Assembly: GCA_903825445.1 (NCBI GenBank)
Contig: CAIKAS010000240.1
Location: 1 to 47,269, forward strand
Length of the DNA: 47,269 nucleotides
Source: an uncultured Acidobacteriia bacterium
Lineage (GTDB): Bacteria; Acidobacteriota; Terriglobia; Bryobacterales; Bryobacteraceae
Direction of reading: 5' to 3'
Shown here: piece after piece, positions 33,591 to 40,626 of the stretch
Numbering within the stretch: the stretch's first letter is position 1
How the letters are laid out: each line of letters begins with the position of its first letter
Notes under the pieces: generated by a model
Databases searched by the model: none
Seen by the model: the letters and a program-made list of their open reading frames with translations, nothing else
Told to the model about the DNA's origin: nothing
Program-made: the position numbers and the translations under genes

Positions 33591-34079
33591 ATGCTTTATA
33601 ACTGGATCCCGGATCCCGTAGGCCAGGACTTAATGCTCGCAGTACCCGCAATCGGGGTCATCGCGCTGTGGTTTTCGTCGAGATCGAGCATCAGGAGAGT
33701 CGGACGTGGTGTCGATAGCTCCCGGGAGCAGGTGGAAGTTACCTTACAGGGGCTCTCCAATGAAGTGGCGGCTGTACGCACCGTCCTGGAGCGCGAACAG
33801 CCCGCTCCGCCGCGGCCGGCAGCTCTCCAGGCGGTTAATCTGACAACGCGGGCACAAATTCTGCGAATGCACAGACGCGGCGATTCTCCCGCAATGATCT
33901 CGGGGGTGGTTGGCATGCCGCAAAACGAAGTAGTGCTTTTGCTGAAGCTACAGCAGTTGGCGCGAAGTCAGAATTCGGTCAATCAATCAGCCCGAAACGA
34001 AATGCCGGGTGCTGCGCATTCCGTACCGGACCTGTCCGCAATTCTCGGTGTTCCGGAACTATCGTCGTACCGAAGCTAA
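33591..34079 (+). CDS. Small membrane-anchored coiled-coil/HTH protein downstream of fliA
   Basis: The 162-residue protein has one N-terminal membrane helix (about 10-28, QDLMLAVPAIGVIALWF), a basic turn (RSSIRRVGR), a helical linker (about 38-68) and a helix-turn-helix-like segment, TRAQILRMHRRGDSPAMISG then VVGMPQNEVVLLLKLQ (about 85-122). Similar proteins (DUF2802/DUF6115 type) are often found next to flagellar or chemotaxis genes; the family assignment is tentative. It follows fliA by 51 bp with a possible ribosome-binding site AGAGG (33578-33582). A role in motility is inferred from position only. Confidence 0.65.
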   Translation: MLYNWIPDPVGQDLMLAVPAIGVIALWFSSRSSIRRVGRGVDSSREQVEVTLQGLSNEVAAVRTVLEREQPAPPRPAALQAVNLTTRAQILRMHRRGDSPAMISGVVGMPQNEVVLLLKLQQLARSQNSVNQSARNEMPGAAHSVPDLSAILGVPELSSYRS

Positions 34080-34100
34080 ATCTCCGGAATGCGGTCTGGG

Positions 34101-34481
34101 CTAGCCGATAACGTTGCAGAACGAGCCGCGAGAAGGGAAGTTGTCGGCCTTGCCGTTACCAGTGATCTGCAGTTCAAATGTGAGTATACGGGCCACATTG
34201 TACATGGAATCAACCCTCATAGGGACTCCGCGTATGAATAATTCGACGGGATGCTTCCCCTGGAGTTTGTTTGGCCACTGAACGCGAAAATCGATTGCGC
34301 CTTTGCACCGGAGCGGCGACTGTGTCTGAAAGCAAATCGTCTGCTCATTCAGATTCACCATATTTCCAGTACCCCAGCTTATTCCCTCCGGGGACTGCCA
34401 TGAGAAGAGCACGGAGCGGGACAGAGGCATTCTCGGGTGTGCCCGACGCTCCCGGAACGTTACTGCATTTTGTTCTGACAT
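34101..34481 (-). CDS. PilZ-domain protein with degenerate c-di-GMP motif
   Basis: The 126-residue protein is a single PilZ-like domain. The first motif RERRAHPRM (RxxxR type) is good. The second, normally D/N-x-S-x-x-G, reads NLNEQTICF, without the Ser or the Gly, so c-di-GMP binding may be weak or lost. Then come beta strands including GAIDFRVQWPN. The ATG at 34481 follows the strong ribosome-binding site AGGAGG with 7-nt spacing; the frame is open to 34565 but that start is not supported. In flagellar clusters PilZ proteins such as YcgR brake the motor. The gene converges on the membrane protein gene with 21 bp between stops. Confidence 0.7.
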   Translation of the reverse strand: MSEQNAVTFRERRAHPRMPLSRSVLFSWQSPEGISWGTGNMVNLNEQTICFQTQSPLRCKGAIDFRVQWPNKLQGKHPVELFIRGVPMRVDSMYNVARILTFELQITGNGKADNFPSRGSFCNVIG

Positions 34482-34780
34482 CGGCCCGCCTCCTTCCTGT
34501 ACCACTGAGAGTACCGGACAAATCCTGGCACGACAAGCTTTCTGGTACTGGACCCGTGAATGCAACCTAACCGCTTAGTCAGGCGCAGACCTCGGCTCCG
34601 GGGAGGAATTTCGCATTGCTTGAGGCGAGTTTTCGCGGCTCAATGGGTTGTGGATTGGCCCCTTGCGCAAGCTTAGAGGGGTTACCTACTACAACTTAAG
34701 AGAGTCGCTCAAGCAGATCTACGTCGTCTCCGAGACGGGAAACAGAGTTATCGTTGAGATTCGGGATTTTCGGGAGACTA
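34482..34780. other. 299-bp gap without a supported gene
   Basis: I see no convincing gene. A plus-strand frame (34648-34923) has no ribosome-binding site, no recognisable motif, and overlaps the zinc-ribbon gene antisense. The gap should hold the promoter of the PilZ gene unless that gene is read through from the zinc-ribbon gene upstream. Confidence 0.4.
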
Positions 34781-35002
34781 TCAAATATTTCCGGCACGCT
34801 GGAAGTGCGGCTCCAACTGACCGCCCCTGGATCGCGCACTTGTCGCCTCTGTACGCCGGGTCTTTCGTCGGTCCGCCGTGCGAAAAACATGATCGCACTC
34901 GCGACATTTGTACTTACGTTTAGAGGTAATTCGGGCCAACAGGCGTTCGATACCCGCCAGGTTCCTGATCATCAGATAGTCGGAATGGCATTTGGGACAC
35001 AT
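34781..35002 (-). CDS. Zinc-ribbon miniprotein
   Basis: The 73-residue protein begins MCPKCHSDYLMIRN, continues with a basic helix (ERLLARITSKRKYK) and closes the ribbon with CRECDHVFRTADRR, so two CxxC pairs are spaced as in small rubredoxin-like ribbons. The tail is basic and probably disordered. Similar CPxC...CRxCxHxF miniproteins are frequent in Acidobacteriota, from memory. ATG 35002 follows AGAGGA closely; an in-frame ATG at 35014 would add four residues. A FleQ-like box (35145-35158) lies upstream, with a weaker GG-N10-GC element between. The function is unknown; nucleic-acid binding is plausible. Confidence 0.6.
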   Translation of the reverse strand: MCPKCHSDYLMIRNLAGIERLLARITSKRKYKCRECDHVFRTADRRKTRRTEATSARSRGGQLEPHFQRAGNI

Positions 35003-35044
35003 GCTTCCTCTCATATCGCCAAAGTGGCGACGTATTCTAATCGC

Positions 35045-35060
35045 AGCATTTTTGATGCCG
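35045..35060 (-). promoter_or_regulatory. Weak candidate sigma-54 element before the zinc-ribbon gene
   Basis: On the minus strand GCGGCATCAAAAATGCT has GG and GC 10 bases apart (GC at 35047-35046). The match outside the invariant bases is modest. The predicted start near 35034 lies about 117 bp from the centre of the box at 35145-35158, the same spacing as at flgB and flgF, and leaves a 31-nt leader that includes the ribosome-binding site. Confidence 0.3.
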
Positions 35061-35144
35061 CTCTGAGATTGCCGCCCAAAAGTCTGATTTGGATGCAAAT
35101 CCGCTCGCCCGGCTGATTCGAAGCGTCGTCAGGAACTGGTCACC

Positions 35145-35158
35145 GTCAATTATTTGAC
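35145..35158. promoter_or_regulatory. FleQ-box-like palindrome between the zinc-ribbon and His-rich genes
   Basis: GTCAATTATTTGAC fits GTCA-N6-TGAC and is the closest of the four boxes to the AT-rich centre of the Pseudomonas FleQ consensus. It lies 143 bp upstream of the zinc-ribbon ATG and 73 bp upstream of the His-rich gene ATG. A further GTCAA at 35172-35176 could be a half-site or part of a leftward -35 (TTGACG, 16 bp, AATAAT at 35154-35149). Confidence 0.5.
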
Positions 35159-35230
35159 AGACACATATCCCGTCAACTTATTGAAAACACGCACTGTCAC
35201 AGCGGCTCCCAATTTGCCCTTATTTTATGC

Positions 35231-35854
35231 ATGTCACCCCTCACTCTTCTTACGGGAAACCCGATTCAGTCCATTCTCGGAGTCTTCGGAGTCGGAGGAT
35301 CGGCAAAAAGCACTAGTGGAAACACCTCGGTGGCCACTGCGCCGAACGCTGGTGCCGGAATGGATAGTGGTCAGCTTTCTCCATTTGCACAGTTAATGAG
35401 TACACTCCAACAGGTGCAACAGTCGAGTCCATCGCAATACCAGCAATTGACGCAGCAAATAGCCGCAAACCTGCAATCCGCGGCGCAGACTGCCCAAACT
35501 CAGGGAAACGCCACCGCCGCTAATTCACTCAATCAGCTCGCGACGGATTTCACTCAGGCTTCCACTTCAGGTCAACTGCCCAACGCACAAGATTTGGCGG
35601 CAGCTATCGGCCATCACCACGGCCACCATCATGGTCATCATGCTGCTTCAACTACTAACACTGCCGACAGCGCTTCCGCTACCTCCGGATCCGCCGGTTC
35701 ATCGGTGAGCATCACTGACATCACTGGTACGCCGGCAAGCCAAAATCTCAGCAGCCTGATAGCAGCCCTGCAGTCTAATTCCGCACAAAACAGTTCACTG
35801 AACCCGATGTCCATCATCTCTAGTACGCTTTCCGGTGCGGGAATCAACATTTAA
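35231..35854 (+). CDS. Low-complexity protein with His-Gly metal-binding-like run
   Basis: I do not recognise the family. The 207-residue protein has a Gln/Ser/Ala-rich helical centre (SPFAQLMSTLQQVQQSSPSQ, then LTQQIAANLQSAAQTAQTQG), a histidine cluster GHHHGHHHGHH near residues 131-141, and a Ser/Thr/Ala/Asn-rich C-terminal half with SITDITGTPASQNLSSLIAA. There is no clear signal peptide, though the start (PLTLLTGNPIQSILGVFGV) is weakly hydrophobic. The composition resembles exported flagellar or hook-type proteins such as FliK or FlgD tails. The His run could bind Zn, Ni or Cu. No good ribosome-binding site precedes ATG 35231. The glycosyltransferase gene follows 13 bp later, so they are probably co-transcribed. 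Confidence 0.6.
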   Translation: MSPLTLLTGNPIQSILGVFGVGGSAKSTSGNTSVATAPNAGAGMDSGQLSPFAQLMSTLQQVQQSSPSQYQQLTQQIAANLQSAAQTAQTQGNATAANSLNQLATDFTQASTSGQLPNAQDLAAAIGHHHGHHHGHHAASTTNTADSASATSGSAGSSVSITDITGTPASQNLSSLIAALQSNSAQNSSLNPMSIISSTLSGAGINI

Positions 35855-35867
35855 GGCCGTCTCAGTA

Positions 35868-36761
35868 ATGCCGCAAACACTTAGTCTTTGCATGATCGCG
35901 AAGGACGAAGAACGACACCTGCAGACGTGTCTGGACTCCGTGCGCGACCTTGTAGACGAAATTATCGTCGTTGATACGGGATCCACGGACGCAACTCAGG
36001 AGATTGCTACCCGCAATGGAGCAACTGTCATACCTTTCGACTTCAGTTATGTGGATTTCTCTTCGGCGCGCAATATCGGCCTGGCAAACGCATCTTGCGC
36101 ATCGATACTCGTGCTGGATGCGGACGAGACTCTCGACAGCTCCAGCCTTCCTGTCATCAAGGCAATTCTCGGTCACGACAACAATGCCGGCTATTATGCC
36201 GCGCGGAGGAATCACGGTGGCGGGGGGCTAAACGAAGCAACCGATCATGTCGTCCGGTTGTTTCCCAATCGACCGGAATATCGTTTCCGAGGGCGTGTCC
36301 ACGAGACAATCGACGCTGCAATCCTGGCCGGCGGAGGAAGCCTGCGCGTGTCGGATATCCTTATTCATCACAAATTCGCTACCCATCCGGATGTCCGCCA
36401 ACAGAAGAATCACCGATACATCGAAATCCTCAAGGAAGAACTTGCTTCAGATCCGACTGACAATTCGAGGCTGGATTTCCTCGCGGCCGAGTATCATCAA
36501 CTCGGGCTTTTCGATGAAGCCACCTGCGTCGCCGAATGCATCGCCCAAGTGAGACCGCAGGATCCGCTTGCTCAGCTGAATGCAGGTATCTATCATTTGG
36601 TATTTAAACCCGATCTGGCACAAGCTCGGGCGGATTTCAATCGGGCGCTGGAACTCAGGCCGAATTATCAGGAAGCTTTGTCTTTTCTGCAAACACTCGA
36701 CGAGCGGGAACAGGGAGGATGCATACGCGGGGAACTTCCAGAATTGCAAACAAGAACATGA
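35868..36761 (+). CDS. Family 2 glycosyltransferase with C-terminal TPR-like region
   Basis: The 297-residue protein starts with the GT2 core LSLCMIAKDEERHLQTCLDS, VDEIIVVDTGSTDAT, the SSARNIGLANA helix and the metal-binding DxD in LVLDADETLD; a fold-completing RFRGRVHETIDAA follows near residue 145. From about residue 200 the sequence becomes helical with TPR character (LDFLAAEYHQLGLFDEATCV and LAQARADFNRALELRPNYQE). Such GT2-TPR proteins add sugars to cell-surface or flagellar proteins. Location inside a motility cluster makes flagellin or surface-protein glycosylation a reasonable guess, not more. ATG 35868 was chosen over a GTG at 35835 that overlaps the preceding gene. Confidence 0.85.
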   Translation: MPQTLSLCMIAKDEERHLQTCLDSVRDLVDEIIVVDTGSTDATQEIATRNGATVIPFDFSYVDFSSARNIGLANASCASILVLDADETLDSSSLPVIKAILGHDNNAGYYAARRNHGGGGLNEATDHVVRLFPNRPEYRFRGRVHETIDAAILAGGGSLRVSDILIHHKFATHPDVRQQKNHRYIEILKEELASDPTDNSRLDFLAAEYHQLGLFDEATCVAECIAQVRPQDPLAQLNAGIYHLVFKPDLAQARADFNRALELRPNYQEALSFLQTLDEREQGGCIRGELPELQTRT

Positions 36762-36792
36762 ATAAAGGAACTTCCCTTCCCTTCCAAATCTT

Positions 36793-37848
36793 TCACTGTT
36801 TTATGCGCTGAAACAAACTCCTGACGTTCCACCTGCTCAAAGTCTCGCTTCTGTCCTCCGGAGAAAACGCCGTGAATGCGTTCCCATCCAGCCGGATGTC
36901 TATAGGTTCAATTCGTACTTCAGGTTCGAAGACGGAGGCAGATTCATTTGCGATTTGCGCTTCCGCAACAGGCTGCACGGCATGAGCAGTGGCAACACGT
37001 CCAGCGGTTCCGTTGACCAGAGCCAGTAGCGCAGCAGTGATTGAGGAATCGTCAATCTTCCCGAGGCTCCAGGCAACGGCCGCCCGAAAATTAGTTCGCG
37101 GGAGCATCGCCAGTCGCCTCATCGTGTCTTTGAGTTCCGGATAATTCGCCATATGCAACCCCACGACAGCGTTGCCCACCACACGACTACTCGGATCCTC
37201 AGTACACCTGAGCAACAGTTTCTTCGCCGAATCGCTGCGGACACCCCATAGCCCTTCGATAGCGTTAGCGCGTATTCGGGGATCCCTTCGTTCCAGTTGG
37301 CGTTCCACCCACTCGACCCGTTGGATTCGTTTCCCGAGAAACCTGACAGCCCGGGAAGCAATTTTGGGGTCGGCGCTGTTGCGCAGGTGACCCAGCATGC
37401 TCACCAGGCGCCGACCCTCGGACACTTCATCCAAAATCTGCAGCGTGCGGAGCGATGAGTCGGTGACGAGGTTAGCCGGATAGTCGGGACTCGGCGTAAC
37501 GGACAACCGCCGAGCCAGCCTGACATCGAAGAGCGGATCGGCTTTGATCAGCTTCCTGAAAGCCTCAATGGCTATGTCGGAGGGCCAACACGGATCCGCG
37601 ATCAAACCGCAAATGGGCTTTCCACGCAACGCGAGATGGGCAATGCAAAGTTGTGCGGGAGAGTTCCCATCGCCTCCGAGAATGGGTATTGCCGCCACAG
37701 AGAATTCGTTCGGCCAAATTTTCGCCAGACGCCCCAACAGCGGCCTGCAAGATGGATCAGCGTCGAATTCCGCTACAGCGCGCGAGACGAAGCCGCCAAT
37801 GAGAGCCGTCCTTTCCGGCCTGTTATTTCGGAATGTCTGGGGGTGCAT
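36793..37848 (-). CDS. HEAT-repeat protein
   Basis: The 351-residue protein has no catalytic motif. The middle part (about 160-285) shows three or four HEAT/armadillo-like helical pairs: KIASRAVRFLGKRIQRVEWV, RDPRIRANAIEGLWGVRSDS, PSSRVVGNAVVGLHMANYPE and RTNFRAAVAWSLGKIDDSSI. This pattern is typical of scaffold proteins. The C-terminal 60 residues are different and end LSRWNVRSLFQRIKQ. No signal peptide or membrane segment is seen. It converges on the glycosyltransferase gene (31 bp between stops) and is divergent from motA. I could not connect it to FliG, which also has armadillo repeats. Confidence 0.75.
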   Translation of the reverse strand: MHPQTFRNNRPERTALIGGFVSRAVAEFDADPSCRPLLGRLAKIWPNEFSVAAIPILGGDGNSPAQLCIAHLALRGKPICGLIADPCWPSDIAIEAFRKLIKADPLFDVRLARRLSVTPSPDYPANLVTDSSLRTLQILDEVSEGRRLVSMLGHLRNSADPKIASRAVRFLGKRIQRVEWVERQLERRDPRIRANAIEGLWGVRSDSAKKLLLRCTEDPSSRVVGNAVVGLHMANYPELKDTMRRLAMLPRTNFRAAVAWSLGKIDDSSITAALLALVNGTAGRVATAHAVQPVAEAQIANESASVFEPEVRIEPIDIRLDGNAFTAFSPEDRSETLSRWNVRSLFQRIKQ

Positions 37849-37997
37849 ATGCGTAACATCAACTCGCAGTTCCGCTCTGGCTCTCTTCGGCGAAAGACGG
37901 CATCAATTCCAGTGGATTCTTCGTCCGCCGTCGGCCTGTCTTTTGTGATCTAAGACACCTCTAACCCTGTGCAGTTTACGGCGATGAGAGGTTATCA

Positions 37998-38882
37998 ATG
38001 TTCGCAATCATCGGCATACTGGTTGTTTTCGGCGCAGTCATTGGCGGCTTCCTCCTGGAGCACGGCAAGCTACTCGTGCTCATGCAACCCAATGAACTGA
38101 TCATTATCGGGGGAGCTGCGATCGGGACGGTTCTGGTGGCGAACCCAATGGCCGTGATCATTAAGGTAGCCAAAAGCGTTATTGGTGTCCTTGCCGGCAA
38201 CCCATATACAAAAGCCTATTATTTGGAAAGTCTCAAGATGCTGAACGACATCTTTCAGTTCGCCCGTAAGAGCGGCATGGCAAAGCTGGAAGAAGACGTG
38301 GAAAACCCGGAGAAGAGCGCCACATTTTCAAAGTACCCGAAAATGCTCAAGGACCACCACATGCTGCATTTCATTTGCGACACGCTGCGCATGGCGGTTT
38401 CGGGCGTGGTACCAGCACACGACCTGGACGCAATTCTGGAATGTGATATAGATGTTCACCACCATGAACAGATGGCTCCAGCCAAGGCCCTGTCCACTGT
38501 GGCTGATGCCCTACCCGGACTTGGTATTGTGGCTGCGGTGCTCGGCGTCGTGATCACCATGGGTTCGCTGAACGGACCCCCTTCGGAAATTGGTGAGAAA
38601 GTGGGAGCGGCACTGGTAGGTACGTTCCTCGGCATTCTTCTTTCTTACGGCGTCGTATCGCCACTGTCGGCAAATATTGAGAAGACTGTGGACGCCAGCA
38701 CTCAGTTCTATCAGGTGCTGCGCGCGGGTCTGATGGCGTTCTCGAAGGGTATGGCTCCGAGCATTGCGGTGGAATTCGCTCGCAGAGCGATTCCCCATGA
38801 AGTTCGGCCAACCTTCAAAGAAATGGAAGCCGCGTGTAAGGGCGGCGGCGCGGCCGCCGCTGCGCCGGCGAAGGCGGCATAG
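37998..38882 (+). CDS. motA: Flagellar motor stator protein MotA
   Basis: MotA and MotB form the proton channel that drives rotation. The 294-residue protein has the length and the motifs of the proton-type stator: four membrane helices (about 2-20, 33-55, 170-190, 205-225), the cytoplasmic loop with FQFARKSGMAKLEEDVENP holding the conserved Arg and Glu that face FliG, and the proline-containing ADALPGLGIVAAVLGVVITM. The tail is Ala/Gly-rich. The ribosome-binding site GAGAGG precedes the ATG. The motB start lies 2 bp after the stop. The kept FliG-facing charges indicate a functional switch elsewhere in the genome. Confidence 0.97.
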   Translation: MFAIIGILVVFGAVIGGFLLEHGKLLVLMQPNELIIIGGAAIGTVLVANPMAVIIKVAKSVIGVLAGNPYTKAYYLESLKMLNDIFQFARKSGMAKLEEDVENPEKSATFSKYPKMLKDHHMLHFICDTLRMAVSGVVPAHDLDAILECDIDVHHHEQMAPAKALSTVADALPGLGIVAAVLGVVITMGSLNGPPSEIGEKVGAALVGTFLGILLSYGVVSPLSANIEKTVDASTQFYQVLRAGLMAFSKGMAPSIAVEFARRAIPHEVRPTFKEMEAACKGGGAAAAAPAKAA

Positions 38883-38884
38883 CT

Positions 38885-39775
38885 ATGTCAGGCCCGGTTC
38901 AGCCGGTTCAGCCGATTATCATCAAGCGTGTAAAGAAGGGCCACGGAGGCCACCACGGAGGCGCATGGAAGGTTGCTTACGCGGATTTCGTCACGGCGAT
39001 GATGGCTCTCTTCATGGTCCTTTGGCTGGTAAACAGCAGCGAACCGGTAAAGAAAGCCGTCGCTGGCTATTTCAACGATCCGGCCGGAACAGGCAAAGAG
39101 GCGGGCAACGGGCTGCAGGGCGCCGGTAGCGAAACCATTTCGCTTCCAAAAGAGGACATGGGCAAGCTGAAGGAAAAGCTGGAGCAGGCGGTTCAGCAGT
39201 CTCAACCCCTGGAGAAAATCAAAGAGCATGTCGTAATGACCGTGACCCCCGAGGGTTTGCGCGTGGAGTTACTGGAGAATTCGACAGGGATGTTCTTTCA
39301 GTCCGGAAATGCGGAACCAACGCAGTATGGTAAAGACCTGATGGCATTGCTGGCCACAGAGATCGGTAAGCTGCCGAATTCCGTGACGATGGAGGGCCAT
39401 ACGGATTCAAAGGCCTTCACCGGCCGGTCGGACTATTCCAATTGGGAACTGTCGACTGACCGGGCCAATGCCGCCCGGCGCTGGATGATGGCCCATGGAA
39501 TTCGGGAAGGCCAGGTCGTTCAGGTGCGCGGATATGCAGATCAGAACCTTCGCAATCCGGGCGACCCCGAAGACGCAACAAATCGCCGCGTGACGCTAAT
39601 CATTCAAAACAGACCTCAGGCAGGGCAGCAAAAGAATGCCCCGCCCCTGCCGGGCGCGGTTGCTTCATCGGGTTCGCACGCGGTAGTTTTTGGAGCGTCA
39701 GGGGGCACGACCGGCACTCCGGGTTCTGCCGCCCACGCGGTCTCGCCGCCCGCCATCGAAGCCAAGCATCGGTAA
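38885..39775 (+). CDS. motB: Flagellar motor stator protein MotB
   Basis: MotB anchors the stator to peptidoglycan and carries the proton-binding aspartate. The 296-residue protein has a basic, His/Gly-rich N-terminus (KKGHGGHHGGAWKVAYADF), the critical Asp34 in ADFVTAMMALFMVLWLV, a plug/linker region and the OmpA-like domain with TVTPEGLRVELLENSTGMFF, MEGHTDSKAFTGR, NWELSTDRANAARRWMM and NRRVTLII. The C-terminus continues about 50 residues past the OmpA domain as a Pro/Ala/Gly-rich tail. It is translationally close to motA (2 bp). Confidence 0.96.
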   Translation: MSGPVQPVQPIIIKRVKKGHGGHHGGAWKVAYADFVTAMMALFMVLWLVNSSEPVKKAVAGYFNDPAGTGKEAGNGLQGAGSETISLPKEDMGKLKEKLEQAVQQSQPLEKIKEHVVMTVTPEGLRVELLENSTGMFFQSGNAEPTQYGKDLMALLATEIGKLPNSVTMEGHTDSKAFTGRSDYSNWELSTDRANAARRWMMAHGIREGQVVQVRGYADQNLRNPGDPEDATNRRVTLIIQNRPQAGQQKNAPPLPGAVASSGSHAVVFGASGGTTGTPGSAAHAVSPPAIEAKHR

Positions 39776-39874
39776 GGCCCGACATCGTGAGGCCTGGCCG
39801 TCTTCTCCGCCAGGTTATACTTGTCGTATAGCTGGTCGTTTCTTTGGTGCTTGTCCTTAATCGCATTGATCCCA

Positions 39875-39912
39875 GGGCTGCGCGGTAAGAACTGCGGCAG
39901 CCCCGTTTTTTT
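39875..39912 (+). terminator. Rho-independent terminator after motB, upstream of cspA
   Basis: GGGCTGC (39875-39881) and GCAGCCC (39897-39903) form a 7-bp stem with a 15-nt loop, followed by CG and seven T (39906-39912). It lies 100 bp after motB and 59 bp before cspA, so it may end motA-motB or act inside a long cspA leader. A second hairpin (CCTGGC/GCCAGG, about 39792-39813) precedes it without a T-run. Confidence 0.6.
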
Positions 39913-39970
39913 GTGACGGGCAGTTGGCAAAGGGCTGAACTGGCTGTGATTTTTTTAAAGAGGTTTTGTA

Positions 39971-40180
39971 ATGAAAGAAAAAGGTACAGTGAAGTGGTTT
40001 AATGCAGCCAAGGGTTTCGGCTTCATCCAGCGCGAGTCGGGCGAAGATGTTTTCGTCCACTTTTCAGCGATTGAGGCGAGCGGTTATCGTTCGCTCGACG
40101 AAGGTGCGCGCGTCGAGTTCGAAGTGACCCGTGGACCCAAGGGTCTGCAGGCGTCGAACGTCTCGCCGATCGCGGGCTAG
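39971..40180 (+). CDS. cspA: Cold-shock domain protein (CspA family)
   Basis: The 69-residue protein is a single cold-shock domain that binds single-stranded RNA and DNA and melts RNA structure. RNP1 is KGFGFIQRE and RNP2 is VFVHFSAI; the N-terminus [19 protein letters not shown] is canonical. The ribosome-binding site AGAGG (39960-39964) lies 6 nt before the ATG. The gene is monocistronic between a terminator and strong hairpins. Confidence 0.95.
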   Translation: MKEKGTVKWFNAAKGFGFIQRESGEDVFVHFSAIEASGYRSLDEGARVEFEVTRGPKGLQASNVSPIAG

Positions 40181-40193
40181 TTCCCCGTGCGGG

Positions 40194-40238
40194 GCCGGCC
40201 TGGTGAATGACTCAGCCAACCAGGCACATCGGGCCGGC
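40194..40238 (+). other. Competing hairpins between cspA and infA
   Basis: GCCTGGT (40198-40204) pairs with ACCAGGC (40219-40225), loop 14 nt. Alternatively GCCGGCC (40194-40200) pairs with GGCCGGC (40232-40238). The two stems share 40198-40200, so they exclude each other or form partial nested structures. No T-run follows. It could be a terminator of cspA without a T tract or a switch in the infA leader. Confidence 0.45.
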
Positions 40239-40280
40239 TCCGCCACGATAAACGGAAAACGATTACAATAAGCAGAACCG

Positions 40281-40499
40281 ATGAGTAAAGAAGACAGCAT
40301 AGAAGTACAAGGTACAGTCGTCGAGAAATTCCCCAGCGGTAAATTCAGCGTGCAGCTTGAGCACGAACGTCTCGTCCTGGCGCATCTCGCCGGTCGCCTC
40401 CGCCGCAATCGCATCCGCGTTCTTGCCGGCGATAAAGTCACCCTCGAACTTTCCCCTTACGATCTCACCAAGGGCCGTATTACCTTCCGTCACCGGTAG
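40281..40499 (+). CDS. infA: Translation initiation factor IF-1
   Basis: IF-1 binds the ribosomal A site with IF-2 and IF-3 during initiation. The 72-residue OB-fold protein has the canonical start [20 protein letters not shown], the [21 protein letters not shown] segment in two adjoining halves, and ends [10 protein letters not shown]. The upstream TACAAT (40264-40269) lies 11 nt before the ATG, and I see no good ribosome-binding site, which suggests a very short leader. In many genomes infA lies in the ribosomal spc operon; here it stands alone. Confidence 0.96.
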   Translation: MSKEDSIEVQGTVVEKFPSGKFSVQLEHERLVLAHLAGRLRRNRIRVLAGDKVTLELSPYDLTKGRITFRHR

Positions 40500-40626
40500 A
40501 CCCTCTAATGCGGGCAGCCACATTCTGCCTTTGCACGTACCCGGCGTCCGCAAAGGATGCCAACTTAAGCACTTCAGCTTTCCTGTCACATCCAAAACTT
40601 GCGCAGCGGAACTACCCGGTGAAGGC

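Noticed and set aside
34648..34923. Plus-strand 91-codon frame
   Set aside because: No ribosome-binding site or motif, and it is antisense to the zinc-ribbon gene, whose CxxC pairs are convincing.
36793..37848. HEAT-repeat protein as the missing FliG
   Set aside because: It has helical repeats but none of the FliG motifs (no FliG N-, M- or C-domain signature), and it lies in a different place and strand.
37960..37997. Sigma-28 promoter in front of motA (TAAC, 14 bp, GGCGATGA)
   Set aside because: Spacing and bases deviate from TAAA-N15-GCCGATAA, and the predicted start would fall on the ribosome-binding site.
40357..40626. Longer wecB frame overlapping infA
   Set aside because: The extra 90 residues have no similarity to the epimerase family and lie in another frame over infA; the family starts just before FGTRPE.
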